Shown here one piece after another: positions 35,900 to 46,810 of a DNA stretch of 64,000 nt (the first letter of the stretch is position 1; each line of letters opens with the position of its first letter). Below the pieces are notes generated by a model that was given only the letters and a program-made list of their open reading frames with translations, searched no databases and was not told the DNA's origin. Made by a program: the position numbers and the translations under genes. The DNA is from Lunularia cruciata (lineage: Eukaryota; Streptophyta; Marchantiopsida; Lunulariales; Lunulariaceae), in NCBI GenBank assembly GCA_948567375.1, contig OX419762.1:6826001-6890000 (forward strand), read 5' to 3'.

Positions 35900-36155
35900 C
35901 TTAAAGGTGATTGTCGTCTGCTACTAGAGTAGGTATCTAGGGACGGGGATAACGGAGGGGACCTTGGATGGAATTATATCTAGAGATGTAAACAACGGAT
36001 GATATGACTTAAGGGGACGGAGACAACGGGTAGGAAGAGACGATGGATGGATTGTTTTTGGAGACGGGAATAAAAGGTGGGGAGAAGATGATATATATTT
36101 AAGAAGTCTTTTTGTCATGTGCATTATGCATAGGGCTAATACTAGTTATAGAATA
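35900..36155 (-). repeat. Partner of the repeat at 15050-15215
   Basis: In reverse orientation it shares GGTGATTGTCGTCT, CTACTAG...TAGGTATC and GCATTATGCATAGGGCTAAT with 15050-15215. In between, and on to 36330, GGGGACGG/GGAGACGG-type words recur. Confidence 0.6.
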
Positions 36156-36370
36156 CTATAGAATCCCAGATATGCCCCGGGATACATAACAAGACTGTCG
36201 CCTACAATAGTAGAACCCCGATTTGCCCCAGGATACAACGAAGACATGACCGAGAACGAAGACAATAGACGGCAGACGGGGATGGGGACGATGGACATGG
36301 ATGGAAACGAGAACAGGGAAGGGGGACGGCGGGTTATTTATGCCCCATGCATGATGCACGGTGGGCTGCA

Positions 36371-36520
36371 CTTAATAGAGGCCTTGGATGCAACTTGGTG
36401 ATCTATACCAATTAGTATTTTCTTCATATATATTATGGGATATATCAACCCCCTTAATAGAGGCCTTGGATGCAACTTGGCGTATCTATACCAATTACTA
36501 TTTTCTTCATATATATATTA
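36371..36520 (+). repeat. 82-bp tandem duplication
   Basis: Units start at 36371 and 36453. Both read CTTAATAGAGGCCTTGGATG, CAACTTGG, ATCTATACCAATTA and TATTTTCTTCATATATA with few differences. Confidence 0.9.
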
Positions 36521-37117
36521 TATATGACTAAACAAAAAATGATCTACAAATATTCTCCTTAAACTAAGAAATCAATCAAAGTAAAAGAGGTCTGTAAGTG
36601 GGAAAGCCGACCTGTAAGAGAGTAAAATAGTTCTAGGAAAGTTTGGTAACTTCTCGAGATGCGACAAGATGCTGTACAGTACCTTGTGAGCTTGCAACAC
36701 AGTTAAAGTCCACAGTTACAGTAGCCAGGAGCTGTCCGTCGATCTGGAATCTGTAGAGGAACGAGTGCACGGAGCAGATAGTGTACCTTGTTCCGGCAGA
36801 TTTGAGAATTCCCAGGAGATGTTATATACGAAATTTGCTACAAAGTTGGAGGTAATACGTGACTGGTAACTTCGAATTTATTCCCGTACAATCATGATCC
36901 CTGGTTCTTCACGTGTTATCAGACTGCTGATTCACGAATCTTTTTTAGCACGTGTGCTGCGGAGCGCAAAGGATGTCAGAAGAATGCGTCGGGAGTGAGG
37001 GATATGGTAGATTATGTCATGTAGTGAGCTTCATAAAGAGCTGAACGACTTTTACAACGTTATATTTATGGACCACACGCGAAAGATTCTTCATCAACGA
37101 CATGCAGGGGGAACGCC
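36521..37117. other. No supported gene
   Basis: Low-copy sequence with CpG; no frame of note. Confidence 0.5.
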
Positions 37118-37490
37118 TGAAGCTTCGATCCAGTTTCGGTAGATTCTATCGAAATCTCATCGAACATCATCACGAACGTTTAGGCGACACAGTCGTTACT
37201 ACAATTGCACCAGAGTTCAATTGTTCCGAGTGTCTTAGGGGGCTGCAGTCCAACGAACTTTACAGTTAAGTATTAGCTAAACTTGAGCAGGATTTCTGGT
37301 CTCCGAAGCTTCTATATAATGTTATCGGTAGATTCCACCGATTATCAGCACGAATGTTTCGGCAATACGGTACTTACTCCAATTGCATCACAGGCCATTT
37401 GTTCCGAGAGGTCTTAACGGAGCTGCAGTCTAACGAGCGTTCAGGTCAAGTACCTGCTAAACTAGTGCAGGACTTCTGCTCAGTTTGCTG
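37118..37490 (+). repeat. Diverged tandem duplication, about 190 bp
   Basis: Two units begin near 37118 and 37309 (GAAGCTTC, then GGTAGATTC at 37137 and 37327). They share CACGAA(C/T)GTTT, TTGTTCCGAG, GCTGCAGTC(C/T)AACGA and a GCAGGA(T/C)TTCTG block. Indels are not multiples of three and the first unit has an in-frame TAA, so the duplication looks non-coding. Confidence 0.75.
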
Positions 37491-38600
37491 CACATTGCGG
37501 TTCATAATTTCTCCTCAGTGAACGCCATGAAAATCTTTCAAACTTTCCAATTGAATCGAATCACTAAACATGTAGCAGCAGAAAATATGTTCCGTCGTAT
37601 TGCTCTCAAATACTGCGATTGCAATGCTTCAACTGGGGTTCCTTGCCCAATCCATGTCGACCTAGCTTTTACGGCGTCAGATGTAAGCGTTCGTGGGCGC
37701 TTCTGAAACAGTCTTATCCCCTGTATAGTCACACAATACCCTCATCATGCAATCGGTTTGGAGAGTCATTATCACAACCTGTGCACATCTTCTAAAACAT
37801 AAAAGATCCAACATCTGTATCTCTGCGCTTCGTTACGTCTCAATGACGTGATGACACTCATCGAATGGATGTTTAAGACGCTGTCCCAATGCTCCGATAA
37901 GTTCCACCCTAGAAGTTCCGTCTCTCATATGTACATCTTCAATGTGAAATTGTTCAGAGCTATCGCCTGAAATGTCTATCCCTGAACTCTATTCCCTTGT
38001 GGTTCGCCTTGTGGAGATTGTAATTACTATTTATGTACATTCATTGTCCTTAAACCCGATCCAAAGCGAATCTCTTGTCTCCAACTCGTCTTCAAGTCGA
38101 TTCATGCTGATTCCTACGTGCACCCGAGAGAACACGCAGCGCTATCGAAAATGCTGCAGCTGTCGACCTTTTCCTGGAGTTTTAGTTAAGTTCAAGAGGT
38201 ATCTGTCAGGAGATACAACATTAAAGGACTGTTAGTAATACTGAAGCGCAATTTACTTTCAAAGTGAAGGTAAAGGATAGTGCAGTTGACAGATTTACTC
38301 CACCCGGTCTATTTCAACACGGAAACGAGGTCAATGCAGCAAATGTGGGACCCTATTCTAAGACAAATTCAAGTGTCTGCTCACATTTGGTAATTGATCG
38401 TTGATATCAGCAAGCTACTACTATGTGACTACTATGCGGTTCAGGTCGAATGCAAGCCAAGGCAATGAAGATGGAAATATGTGTGCCGACATTCCACTCA
38501 CAATCGCCAACACAAACGCCCTAAGAGTCTTCTATACTTCTGTTCTCAATTCTAGTTTCTGACTAGTGAGACGATCCACATCCGTTTATGGCTATGCTAA
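37491..38600. other. No supported gene
   Basis: Low-copy sequence. Small + frames at 37485-37706 and 37972-38235 are protein-like in composition but have no support. Confidence 0.4.
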
Positions 38601-39331
38601 TCACTGACAATCGACGCTCCACAAGTGATTGTGGTGTAAGTCTAGAGATGGAAGTTCATACCCCTGCGCCCGAAAAGGATCGATTTCGATGTCGTCAGGT
38701 GCTGGCAACAGATTCGCGAACGTTACTTTCTTATCTACTCGAGGCCCGTAGGAGGGACAGCGTTCACCTGGGCACGGCTGCTCATTTCGAGGTCCTGCGG
38801 TTGACAGTAGTGAAGAAGATCCACCGAGAGCGTCAGGAACTGGCCTCATGAAGCATTTACGCACTTCATAAAATTATCCGTGACAGGAAATGGAGTCATA
38901 AGATTAAAGACGAGTGAAACGTTGGTAACCTTTCTATATGCTCACATTTGAAGAGTGGTCTTGCTTCTCTCTTCTCAGTAATGGTTTCTTCTACGGGAAC
39001 TGTTTGGAACAATACCTTCATACGTATCTTCTGATACTCGATATTGAATATAACTATCAACTGAGCGGTTTGAATAGATTTCATCGAAGGAATCCTCAGA
39101 TTCGGTGTCCCTGGTCCACGGCCATCTTCCGCTTCCCTGCCGAAATTTGAAGAAGTACAACAGGCCGAACACAATAGCAACTGCGATCAAGGCCCATAGA
39201 AACTCCACCAGAATAACCAGGAGTCCGATACCGACGACAGACCAATCCTCCTTGTCAAGTAGAGACCGGCGGTTTGTATAAGGGCCTAGCTTCCGGTATG
39301 CTGTCCATAATCCAGGAACAAATTCTTCCAT
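38601..39331 (-). CDS. Probable small single-pass membrane protein
   Basis: The - frame from ATG at 39331 runs 118 codons to a stop at 38975. It has a short polar N-terminus (MEEFVPGLWTAYRKLG), a strong membrane segment at about residues 31-62 (VVGIGLLVILVEFLWALIAV), then a basic stop-transfer (KFRQGSGRWPWTRD) and an acidic Ser-rich tail. An acceptor-like TTGCAG lies about 55 bp upstream. A donor at 39015 (GAAG/GTATTG) and an acceptor at 38840 (GCCAG) would join residue 105 in phase to a second exon ending at 38601 (KKVTFANLLPAPDDIEIDPF, LPSLDLHHNHLW); the splice is inferred. The gene at 41.1-41.9 kb has a similar plan and a like post-membrane motif (KKGSARPLTREVG), suggesting tandem relatives. 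Family unknown. Confidence 0.5.
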
Positions 39332-41112
39332 TACGAGAGAAGATGGTAGTGACTACAAACGTTTTCTGACGACTTCCATTTCGACCTGCAATTGCGATGA
39401 AAAGCGACACAATTCCCAAACTACTGTAGATTGTGTGGGGTTCGACATCTCCCCGTCTTTGAAGTTTGACGTCGAGAAAAGCATCGAGGAGAGGTAAGAA
39501 GTAGGGAATGACAGCTCCTGTTTACCTGCGTATGAAATCCCACTGCAAAGTTAATACATCCGTTAGGTAATCTGTAGTCAGCCTGTATGAGTGTGTGGGT
39601 CCCCGGGAACAGGTTCCTCTTTCGGGACGTAGCTTAACGGTCAGATTACGCGGATGTACCTTTTAACGTCGACGAACAGCGTTGAGATTCCAGATTCACT
39701 GGGAGACCACACGTCCCGTCAAGATGCGTGTTCCAGTTTGTCGTCCTTGACAGTAACATCGCTTAACTTCAATCAGATCGAACAATAACATTACTGGTCG
39801 GTGCTATGCGCGTACACTCGTGTATTCCTCTTGCTGTCAATGGACGTTGAAACTTTGGTCTTGGTGTGCTACCGTTATGTGCCAGCGGACTTTTCTAAAC
39901 CTATCAGACCATGGTTTCAATTCGTAGTAGATGTCAGAAAATGAGTTATAATACAACTTGTCATTGTGTCCAAACTGCTCGATGTCCCCCAGTTCGAAGA
40001 CACTGAGTTCTTCATTTTGGTTCTGTCGAATAAAACGACACTTCTCTTGGTGCGGTCGTTTAAGCTCTATAAGAGTTTCGCGCGGAGCATTACAAAGATT
40101 GCAAGGGATCTGTGCAATGCTCGAAATTATCTAATGCTGGGAGATTCATAATTCGACATTCAATCAAGCATACGCTCTCGGTACAGCGCAGATGTGGATT
40201 CTTGTGTTTTTGTTGCGGAGTACGTTTTCTGACATTTGCTACAGCTCTCAGGCAACTGCATATGACTGAAGTATACACACTGCGTGAAGAATACATAGTA
40301 ATTACGTGCTTCGTTGGACTGGGAACTCCGGGTGCCTCCGGAAACCCTAAGAGGATCTCGTAGTTTCTAGCTCTGCCGGGTTCATCCATGGGCCTTCGCT
40401 ACATGTGCCATACATTTTCCAGCCTATTCCAGTACTGCTGGAATCGTATATCTCCCCAGATAATCGGCCGGTCGAAATCATGGGATAAAATCGTCAGTTA
40501 GCACCGCACAGGACAAAGAAATGCAGAGTGACATCTATTAGTATTCACCAGTTGTTCAGTAACAGATGCGTTAGCGTTCAGTATCAGTCTGCCCAGACAA
40601 AAGGATACGATGTCGTCAATCTTGCTTTAACTATAACAAATACGAGAAGTTCAATTTGCTTTTCTACTGGAAGATATGTATATAAGGACGTACTTATGCA
40701 AACGACGCTCTAAACCGAGCTTATGAGAAACGAAATAACCCATCGTGATTGCAGTTAGACGATAAAGCTAGTCAATTTCGTTAGGTTGATCGGTATTTTT
40801 CCATCTCTGGTTTTGAAGTGAAAATGTCCAGCTTGAAGTTTTGTGGTAAGCACCCAAAGGGTTCCCAAGAGATTATGAAATATGGTTTCTATTTGTCTAG
40901 ATGCAACTGCAAGTACGTCCTTTTGAGATTAAACCTTTGTTGCTTCGGAGTGTACGTATACAACTGCCGTGGTGCTTTCCTGTCTTATGAATTCTGATAC
41001 TCTGAGCAACTAGATTATGTACACCGTCTCATAACAGGAGAGCCACAGCTAGTTATGTAAATCTACGAATACCTCTGGTCGGAGAGAACGGGTTGATTAA
41101 CGCCGGTTCGTT
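39332..41112. other. Between the two membrane-protein genes; no clear gene
   Basis: A - frame at 40389-40306 (MDEPGRARNYEILLGFPEAP, with a CCCATGG-type start context) could be a 5' exon of the gene below, but no splice partner is certain. The rest has nothing I can support. Confidence 0.35.
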
Positions 41113-41928
41113 TCATTCAAACTCGTAAAACTCAAGTTCGACTCCATCAGGCGCAGAAAGCGCGGTTGTGGAAACCTCAAGATGATGGTCCAGTTGAGGC
41201 GTGACCTCAGCATAGACGTTGCTTGAAGGTGCATCTTGAACAGTGTTCTGGCCGCTTGGTGGGGTGGAAACTGTAGAAATGTCAACGCAAACCTCCTCTG
41301 CAATTGGTGGAAGTCTATCTCGAGTGTGAGCGCTGGGTGAGGTGGAAAGCACTAAGGCTCTTGCGTCTAGTACGCAGTCTTTACCTTTGTGTACGCTGTC
41401 TTGCAGATTCAACTCTATCATCTCACTTTCCGGGTTGTCATACGCCGGTAAACTGGAGTCGCCTTTCTGACTTGCCAAACGGATGGTATTTTGAGCTGCA
41501 ATAGCTGATCGGGCCAAGCTCACTTGTATTTCGCTCCATGCTCGTTCGAAGGGATCTGGATTACGTCCACTAATACTGTCATTTTGCAACTGAAGGAGAA
41601 TTCCTTGACTCGTCTGTCTTACAAGTACTGAAGGGGAGGCTTGAATGTTGAAGTGCCCTCCATCGAGATTGGAAATGTGTAGATCATGATCAGTGCCTAC
41701 CTCTCTGGTGAGTGGCCTGGCCGATCCTTTTTTTCGATATTTATTAATTAATTGCACCAGATGCTTGACCAAGATACAGATCACAAGAAACCATATTGCG
41801 TAAAATAGGAAGCCAGCAATCTTGAGAATACGATTATCCACGGAATCCAAATAGTAGTAACTGCCCATCGCTTCGAGTAGAGCAAATTGATGACTCCGGT
41901 CCGACGTGCAATTTTCCAGATATGGCAA
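41113..41928 (-). CDS. Single-pass membrane protein, unknown family
   Basis: The longest intact frame of the window, 271 codons with no stop. After about 35 residues comes a membrane segment (ILKIAGFLFYAIWFLVICIL), then a basic stretch (NKYRKKGSARPLTREVG), then a long Ser/Asp/Glu/Pro-rich, probably cytoplasmic tail (PDPFERAWSEIQVSLARSAI, RLPPIAEEVCVDISTV) ending EFYEFE. A second Met at residue 21 (MGSYYYLDSVDN) is an equally good start. The balanced composition and CpG content differ from the decayed repeats. It resembles the gene at 38.6-39.3 kb in layout. I recognise no family and propose no function. An upstream exon is possible. Confidence 0.55.
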   Translation of the reverse strand: MPYLENCTSDRSHQFALLEAMGSYYYLDSVDNRILKIAGFLFYAIWFLVICILVKHLVQLINKYRKKGSARPLTREVGTDHDLHISNLDGGHFNIQASPSVLVRQTSQGILLQLQNDSISGRNPDPFERAWSEIQVSLARSAIAAQNTIRLASQKGDSSLPAYDNPESEMIELNLQDSVHKGKDCVLDARALVLSTSPSAHTRDRLPPIAEEVCVDISTVSTPPSGQNTVQDAPSSNVYAEVTPQLDHHLEVSTTALSAPDGVELEFYEFE

Positions 41929-42638
41929 CCTCAGAAATCCCCGTTCATTTGTGGAGGTGGATCCCCAGCTCGTTCAGTCAACTCAGGAGTTCGAGGAAGG
42001 AACCAGATGTGTGAATTGGTCCGTTCCTTTATCTCCCAGGAAGCACAAGCGAAGACAAGGTTATCAAGCCCACAGAGCAAATATGTAGGTCGAGATTTGG
42101 CAGGCTCCCACCTCCTAGCAGTTCAACGGATGGATCGCCGATTTCTCATTGCTAAGATGTTTGAATTTGGAAAGAATGCGTTTCCTTCGATCAGTATTTT
42201 CAGTTCATATTTGAATCGATTGCTTTTGATTTGTGTAAACGAGACGTTGCCCAAGGCTGAACTTTGTCCATTTTCAGCCTCATGTGGATCTTTAACGTCA
42301 AGATCGCTCATCATCAAGCTAAGTGTCTCAGAGGTAGGGAGTATACACTCAAATTATGTCTGCATACATCTTACAAATTCCTTCAAACCACTTTGGCACT
42401 TTCAAGATAGTCTGTCAATCAAATACCTCATTTCTTTAATTTCTCTTTAGAACTAAGGGAGTATAAGTAGTGTCCCTCCCATATGGTACACCTGAGTTCC
42501 TTGTTACCTAACTACCGGATTCATTGTACAGGCATTGAATCAGGAACCGTAACGTTTCAAGGAGTGCATAGCACCAATATCAGTGGACGTCTGTAGTCTA
42601 CTGTAGCCATATGGGTTGCATCGAACTATCACTTGCAG

Positions 42639-42842
42639 ATCGAAGTGCTGGAAAACAACTACGGAATTCTTGGGAAAACAGAGTTGGAGACAAAACCTTC
42701 CCCGAACAATCACGACAAATATGCAGTCTATGCACCAAACTTAACGTTAGAGGCCGAAGTTCCTGGACTGGCATTGACTTGGAAAAGTATAATCATCAGG
42801 AGCTATAAACCGTACGTTGAAGAAAATCTAGAGAGTATGTAG
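42639..42842 (+). CDS. Possible terminal exon, unknown protein
   Basis: Preceded by an acceptor-like CACTTGCAG. It reads IEVLENNYGILGKTELETKP, then VYAPNLTLEAEVPGLALTW and SYKPYVEENLESM, stop. A phase-0 donor at 42333 (CAGAG/GTAGGG) would join it to an upstream + frame, but that frame lies opposite the 41.1-41.9 kb gene and is poor. Tentative. Confidence 0.25.
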   Translation: MEVLENNYGILGKTELETKPSPNNHDKYAVYAPNLTLEAEVPGLALTWKSIIIRSYKPYVEENLESM

Positions 42843-42969
42843 GCTCAGACAGATTCATCAAACAAAACAAACAAAACACTTGCAGCCGAAGGGGTCTTAT
42901 ATGCTTTCATGAAGACTACATGTACATCCATGTAGACTCTACGCTTAGACCGGCTAATTTCTTTTGTTT

Positions 42970-43230
42970 TCCCAAATGCATCTAACGTTAACGGTAGATG
43001 CATCTAGGGTAACTAGTTACTGTACGCTAATTTGAATATATATAGTTTTCCCCTTAAACACGGATACCAGTTCGTGACTCCTGAAGAGATACATATACAC
43101 GGCCTACCACTATTTTTGCCATGTGCATTTCGTGACTCCTGAAGAGATATACACTTTCGTGACTCCAATAGTGGTAGGCATATACATTGTCTACCACTAT
43201 TTACCATGTGTACTTTGATCCTTTGCTTAA
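42970..43230. repeat. Cluster of short direct and inverted repeats
   Basis: ATGCATCTA and TAGATGCAT flank AACGTTAACGG (about 42976-43003). TTCGTGACTCCTGAAGAGAT occurs twice, and its first half a third time. CTACCACTATTT occurs twice with the inverse AATAGTGGTAG between. All within about 250 bp. Confidence 0.8.
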
Positions 43231-43289
43231 GGACATCATGCCTTTGACACATGGACCCACCTAGTCCTTCACTTTATACGGGGCTGATT

Positions 43290-44485
43290 TTGCCTCCATG
43301 CTTTGCCCTTCCGCAAGATGTCCTCACTCTTTTCAGTGCTTTTATTTGCTTCTGTGTTTGCCTTTGTTTCTCTTTTTGAGTTGCCTAGTCCTCTCCCGTG
43401 ATGATGTTTCTTGTTCCCCTTGTATCACTCATGCACCTTTGCTTCATTATTTTTCTTGTTCCCCTTGTATCACTCATGCACCTTTGCTTCATTATTTCTC
43501 ACTGCGGTGTTTTGGATTTTCTCTCCACTAATGCATGTTGTTGATTTCAGGGATTGATATGTCTTGTCTTCTTCCCTCTTGTTACTCATGTGTGAATTGT
43601 TTTTTCTTGCTTAATACTCAATTTGCGGTTGAGACTCCTGCACTTATTTCTGTACCTACACTTCTGCTTGCCCTTTATTTCCACATTTCCATTTCAGTTC
43701 TTCTGTTCTTTTGACATTCACACTACTTATGAGAGGTACTTTAGGGGAGTAACTGAGTTTGCCTTGGCACTCATGAGTTTTTGAGCAGAAACTTGGCAGG
43801 AGGGGTACTGACAATTGGTCAGCTACTTTGGCACTGCATGAGGCACTGATGAAGTTGCAGGTGATTTTGTGGAGGTTTACTATGGCCACCTTTGGCTTCC
43901 CTTAGCTGTTTAGCGTCTCAGTACTCCAGGGTCCATAGCACTGGTCATGATATACTCTATATCCTGTCCTCCTACACTTCACTTTTGTTACCAGTTTGAC
44001 CCGTTTTTGCAGCCACATCATCTGAGAACTCTTGTTTTGTTCCACTCCTCCATTCCCCAACTAATTCCTTCCCTAGTATTTTCCCCTTCGCTCTTTGACT
44101 GCTTCCTGCTTTGCCCTCTTGTGTCTACATTGTTCCTACCTGACTCCAGCCCACGTTCTTCATCTTTGTTCATGCACTGCTTACTGGCTGGTTCTTACAT
44201 CAAGTTTCCTATTCCTTGCTATTGTTTGCATAATGCTCTTGATATCATGTTCTTTACTAGTCCAAATGCAATTGGTTATTCTCAATTTTTTTCAATTATG
44301 CTTTTGCTACAGGTTACATTTGATGCATTTTACCTAAGGGATTTCACACTACTCTAGCATTGTGATTCATGTACATATTTCTTATCTACCATTTTCACTT
44401 CATGAGGCTTTTGTTCTCGTATATATATATATAAATAAATAAAGATAGATATAAATATAAATATAAATAAATTAATAAAAAAACA
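43290..44485 (+). mobile_element. Pyrimidine-rich repeat-derived segment with A-rich end
   Basis: T/C-rich sequence without a recognisable protein, ending in an A/T simple-sequence tract at 44423-44485 (TATATATAT, then AAATAAATAAAG, then TTAATAAAAAAAC). The A-rich tail would suit a retroposon on the + strand, but no LINE domain is seen. The frame 43947-44357 is hydrophobic and Pro/Leu/Ser-rich and looks like a composition artefact. Confidence 0.4.
43407..43496 (+). repeat. Perfect 45-bp tandem duplication
   Basis: Units 43407-43451 and 43452-43496 are identical: TTTCTTGTTCCCC, TTGTATCACTCATGCACC, TTTGCTTCATTAT. Identity implies a recent event, or slippage. Confidence 0.95.
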
Positions 44486-44850
44486 ACTTGAGTGCTACAT
44501 CCTCCCATCCTAAGAGATACTAAGTGATTTCAAAATCAATAAGGATTTTGTGCCGCTTTTGGTCTGGGAAGTATTCAATGTAATATATTGCTTGTCCTTA
44601 AATCTGTATGGGGAGAAACTGACATATACAATCAAAGCAAGTGAGCATGTTGATGTGTGTGATCGATCTGATGTGGAGTAAATCTAGAAATAACAGTGTC
44701 CTACAGTGTCCTATACACCCTAAATACCAGGCTCATTGTGCCTCATGACCTTTTCTGCTATGTTAGTATTGCTGATGCACAACTAGCCTTTTGCTTGACA
44801 AGGCATAACTATGTGAACTCTTCCAAGCATTCCATGTCATTCATCAATAT

Positions 44851-45250
44851 TGATGCCATTTTTCATAGCATTTAGAACATACAATGAGCACAAAAAGGTA
44901 TACAAATATTTTTGCAAATCTCCTCTTCTTGCAAATCTAGTCGCGGAGAGTAAGGAATGAAATACTTGCAGGCTAATATACAAGTTCTAAACTAATGAAA
45001 ACTTGGTCATATTGCAAAGCGTTGCTTCTCTAAATTGCTGCTCATATGTCCCACTACTCAAGCTTCTTGACTATGCCGTAAGAATCTTGATGGAATGAAC
45101 TACATGTTCTTTCAAAGGTAAGACCTAAATACTCTAAGATCTAATGTTGCCATCATGTGCTAAATGCTATGTAAAAACCCTAAAACATATAGTATAGTTA
45201 CATGCTATATCAATGCCACATGTACTACCATCTAAAATGTACTTTCAACA
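44851..45250 (-). repeat. 3' LTR of - strand copia element
   Basis: Collinear with 50763-51157. On the + strand it runs TGATGCCATTTTTCATA to ACTTTCAACA, that is TGTTGAAAGT on the element's own strand, a typical copia LTR start. The pair shares GCACAAAAAGGTATACAAA, AGGAATG...AATACTTGCA and AAGGTAAG(A/G)CCTAAATACT. Confidence 0.85.
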
Positions 45251-45259
45251 CTCACACTC

Positions 45260-46810
45260 ATTGAAAAAATGGTTGTACTCCAATCAAATTTCTAAACTTA
45301 TGAAACTTATTTCATTGTAAAGCTTTCATAAATATATGTGCAATTCAATTGTTGTTATTGATGTAGTTGAAATAGGTTTCATATTTCTCTTACTGCTCTC
45401 TCACATAGTGTTACTAGACCTCTATATGCTTGGTTCTCTTGTGGAACTCTTGGTTAAACACTAGCTTGATAGCACTCTAATTGTCATTGTATATTGGAGT
45501 TGGACAACCTTGTCCAAATTATAGCTCCTTGAGTGACTTGCGGAGCCATACTGCTTCTTTGCCAGCTGAGCATGTTGCTATGTACTCTACCTTGGCGGTA
45601 GAAGTGATAGTGCATTTTTTACTGGCTGCTCTAACCTAGTGGTCCATCATTAATCATGAATATGAAGCCACTATGTGATTTTCTATTGTCTAAATCACAT
45701 GCAAAATCAGCATCAGTATCCAACTAGTGTATCAATAGCATCAGACCTTCCCCTAAATTCTAAACCATAATCCAAAGTATCTTTGAGGTACTTGAAATTC
45801 TCTTCATTGCATCTCAGTCTTGAGATGACAGATTAGAATTGAACATTGCTACTATGCTAACAACATAAGCTATATCAGGTCTTGTGCCTATCATTGCATA
45901 CATTAGACATCCTTTTGCTTCTTGGTAGGGTGCTCTAATAATTCACTTTCTTCCACTTGTTATTTAGAATTTGGATTAGTAGTAGGAGTAGTAACTTGAT
46001 ATGCATCTCCAAGAATGAACCAATTTATAATTGACTCTACATATCTTTCTTCCGCAATCTTATTTTGAGTTTTTCTCCATCACAAAAGATCTGACGTACT
46101 ATATAACATTGTGCTTCTCCATGTGTAACTTCAAACTCTCTACCAAGGTGATCTAACATGATAGCAATGTGGGATTTATCTTTCCTACAAATAAGTCAAT
46201 TGTCTACAAAGATATTGAGGATCACACCATATCCATAATACATACAAGGATAAAAAATTGATGCTTGCAACCCATACCTCATTAGGAAGTCATCAAAATT
46301 CCAGTTCAAATTCCTTGAGGCTTACTTTAAGCCATAAAGACTCTTCAACAATTTGTAAATTCTGTTCTCCTTTTTAGCTTCTATGTATCCTTGTAGCTTC
46401 TTTATATAAATTTCATCATGCAAACCTCCATTAAGAAAAGTTTTCTTGATGTCGAATTGGACTAACTCCATGTCTTCCCTTGTAGCTAGTGAAAGAATAG
46501 AAATGATGGACTATTGGAGTAAAGGTCTCCTCATATTCTATTCCTACAAGAAGTGAATATTTCTTGGCTATGAGTCTAGCCTTGTGCCTTGAGATGTTAC
46601 CCTTGGCATCAAGCTTGGTTCTATAAATTCACTTACTTTTGATTGCTTTTCTCCCTTCAGGGAATGCTATTAGCTTCCAACTCTTGAATTACTCATCAAT
46701 GTCCTTCACCCATTCAAGTGATTGCAATGCATCTTGGAAATGAACTAGAATCTACATCTCCTCCTTCAATCTTAGCTACAACAATGCAAGCATAAGATGT
46801 CTTATTGTAA
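45260..46810 (-). pseudogene. pol: copia reverse transcriptase and RNase H remnant
   Basis: From right to left: the linker QDALQSLEWVKDIDE (about 46730), then DAKGNISRHKARLIAKKYS, EYEETFTPIV, FDIKKTFLNGGLHDEIYIKK, RIYKLLKSLYGLK, then VILNIFVDN*LICRKD (the YVDD box reads FVDN) and the RNase H remnants toward 45260. In copia order RT-RNH follows integrase, as here. Frameshifts and stops are frequent. The catalytic second Asp has become Asn. Confidence 0.85.

Noticed and set aside
37972..38235. 87-codon + strand ORF as a gene
   Set aside because: No start context, no domain and no splice partner; the composition alone is not enough.
41887..42450. 187-codon + strand ORF
   Set aside because: Its start overlaps the 5' end of the - strand membrane-protein gene and the rest is low in protein-like pattern. 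Kept only as a possible partner of the exon at 42639.
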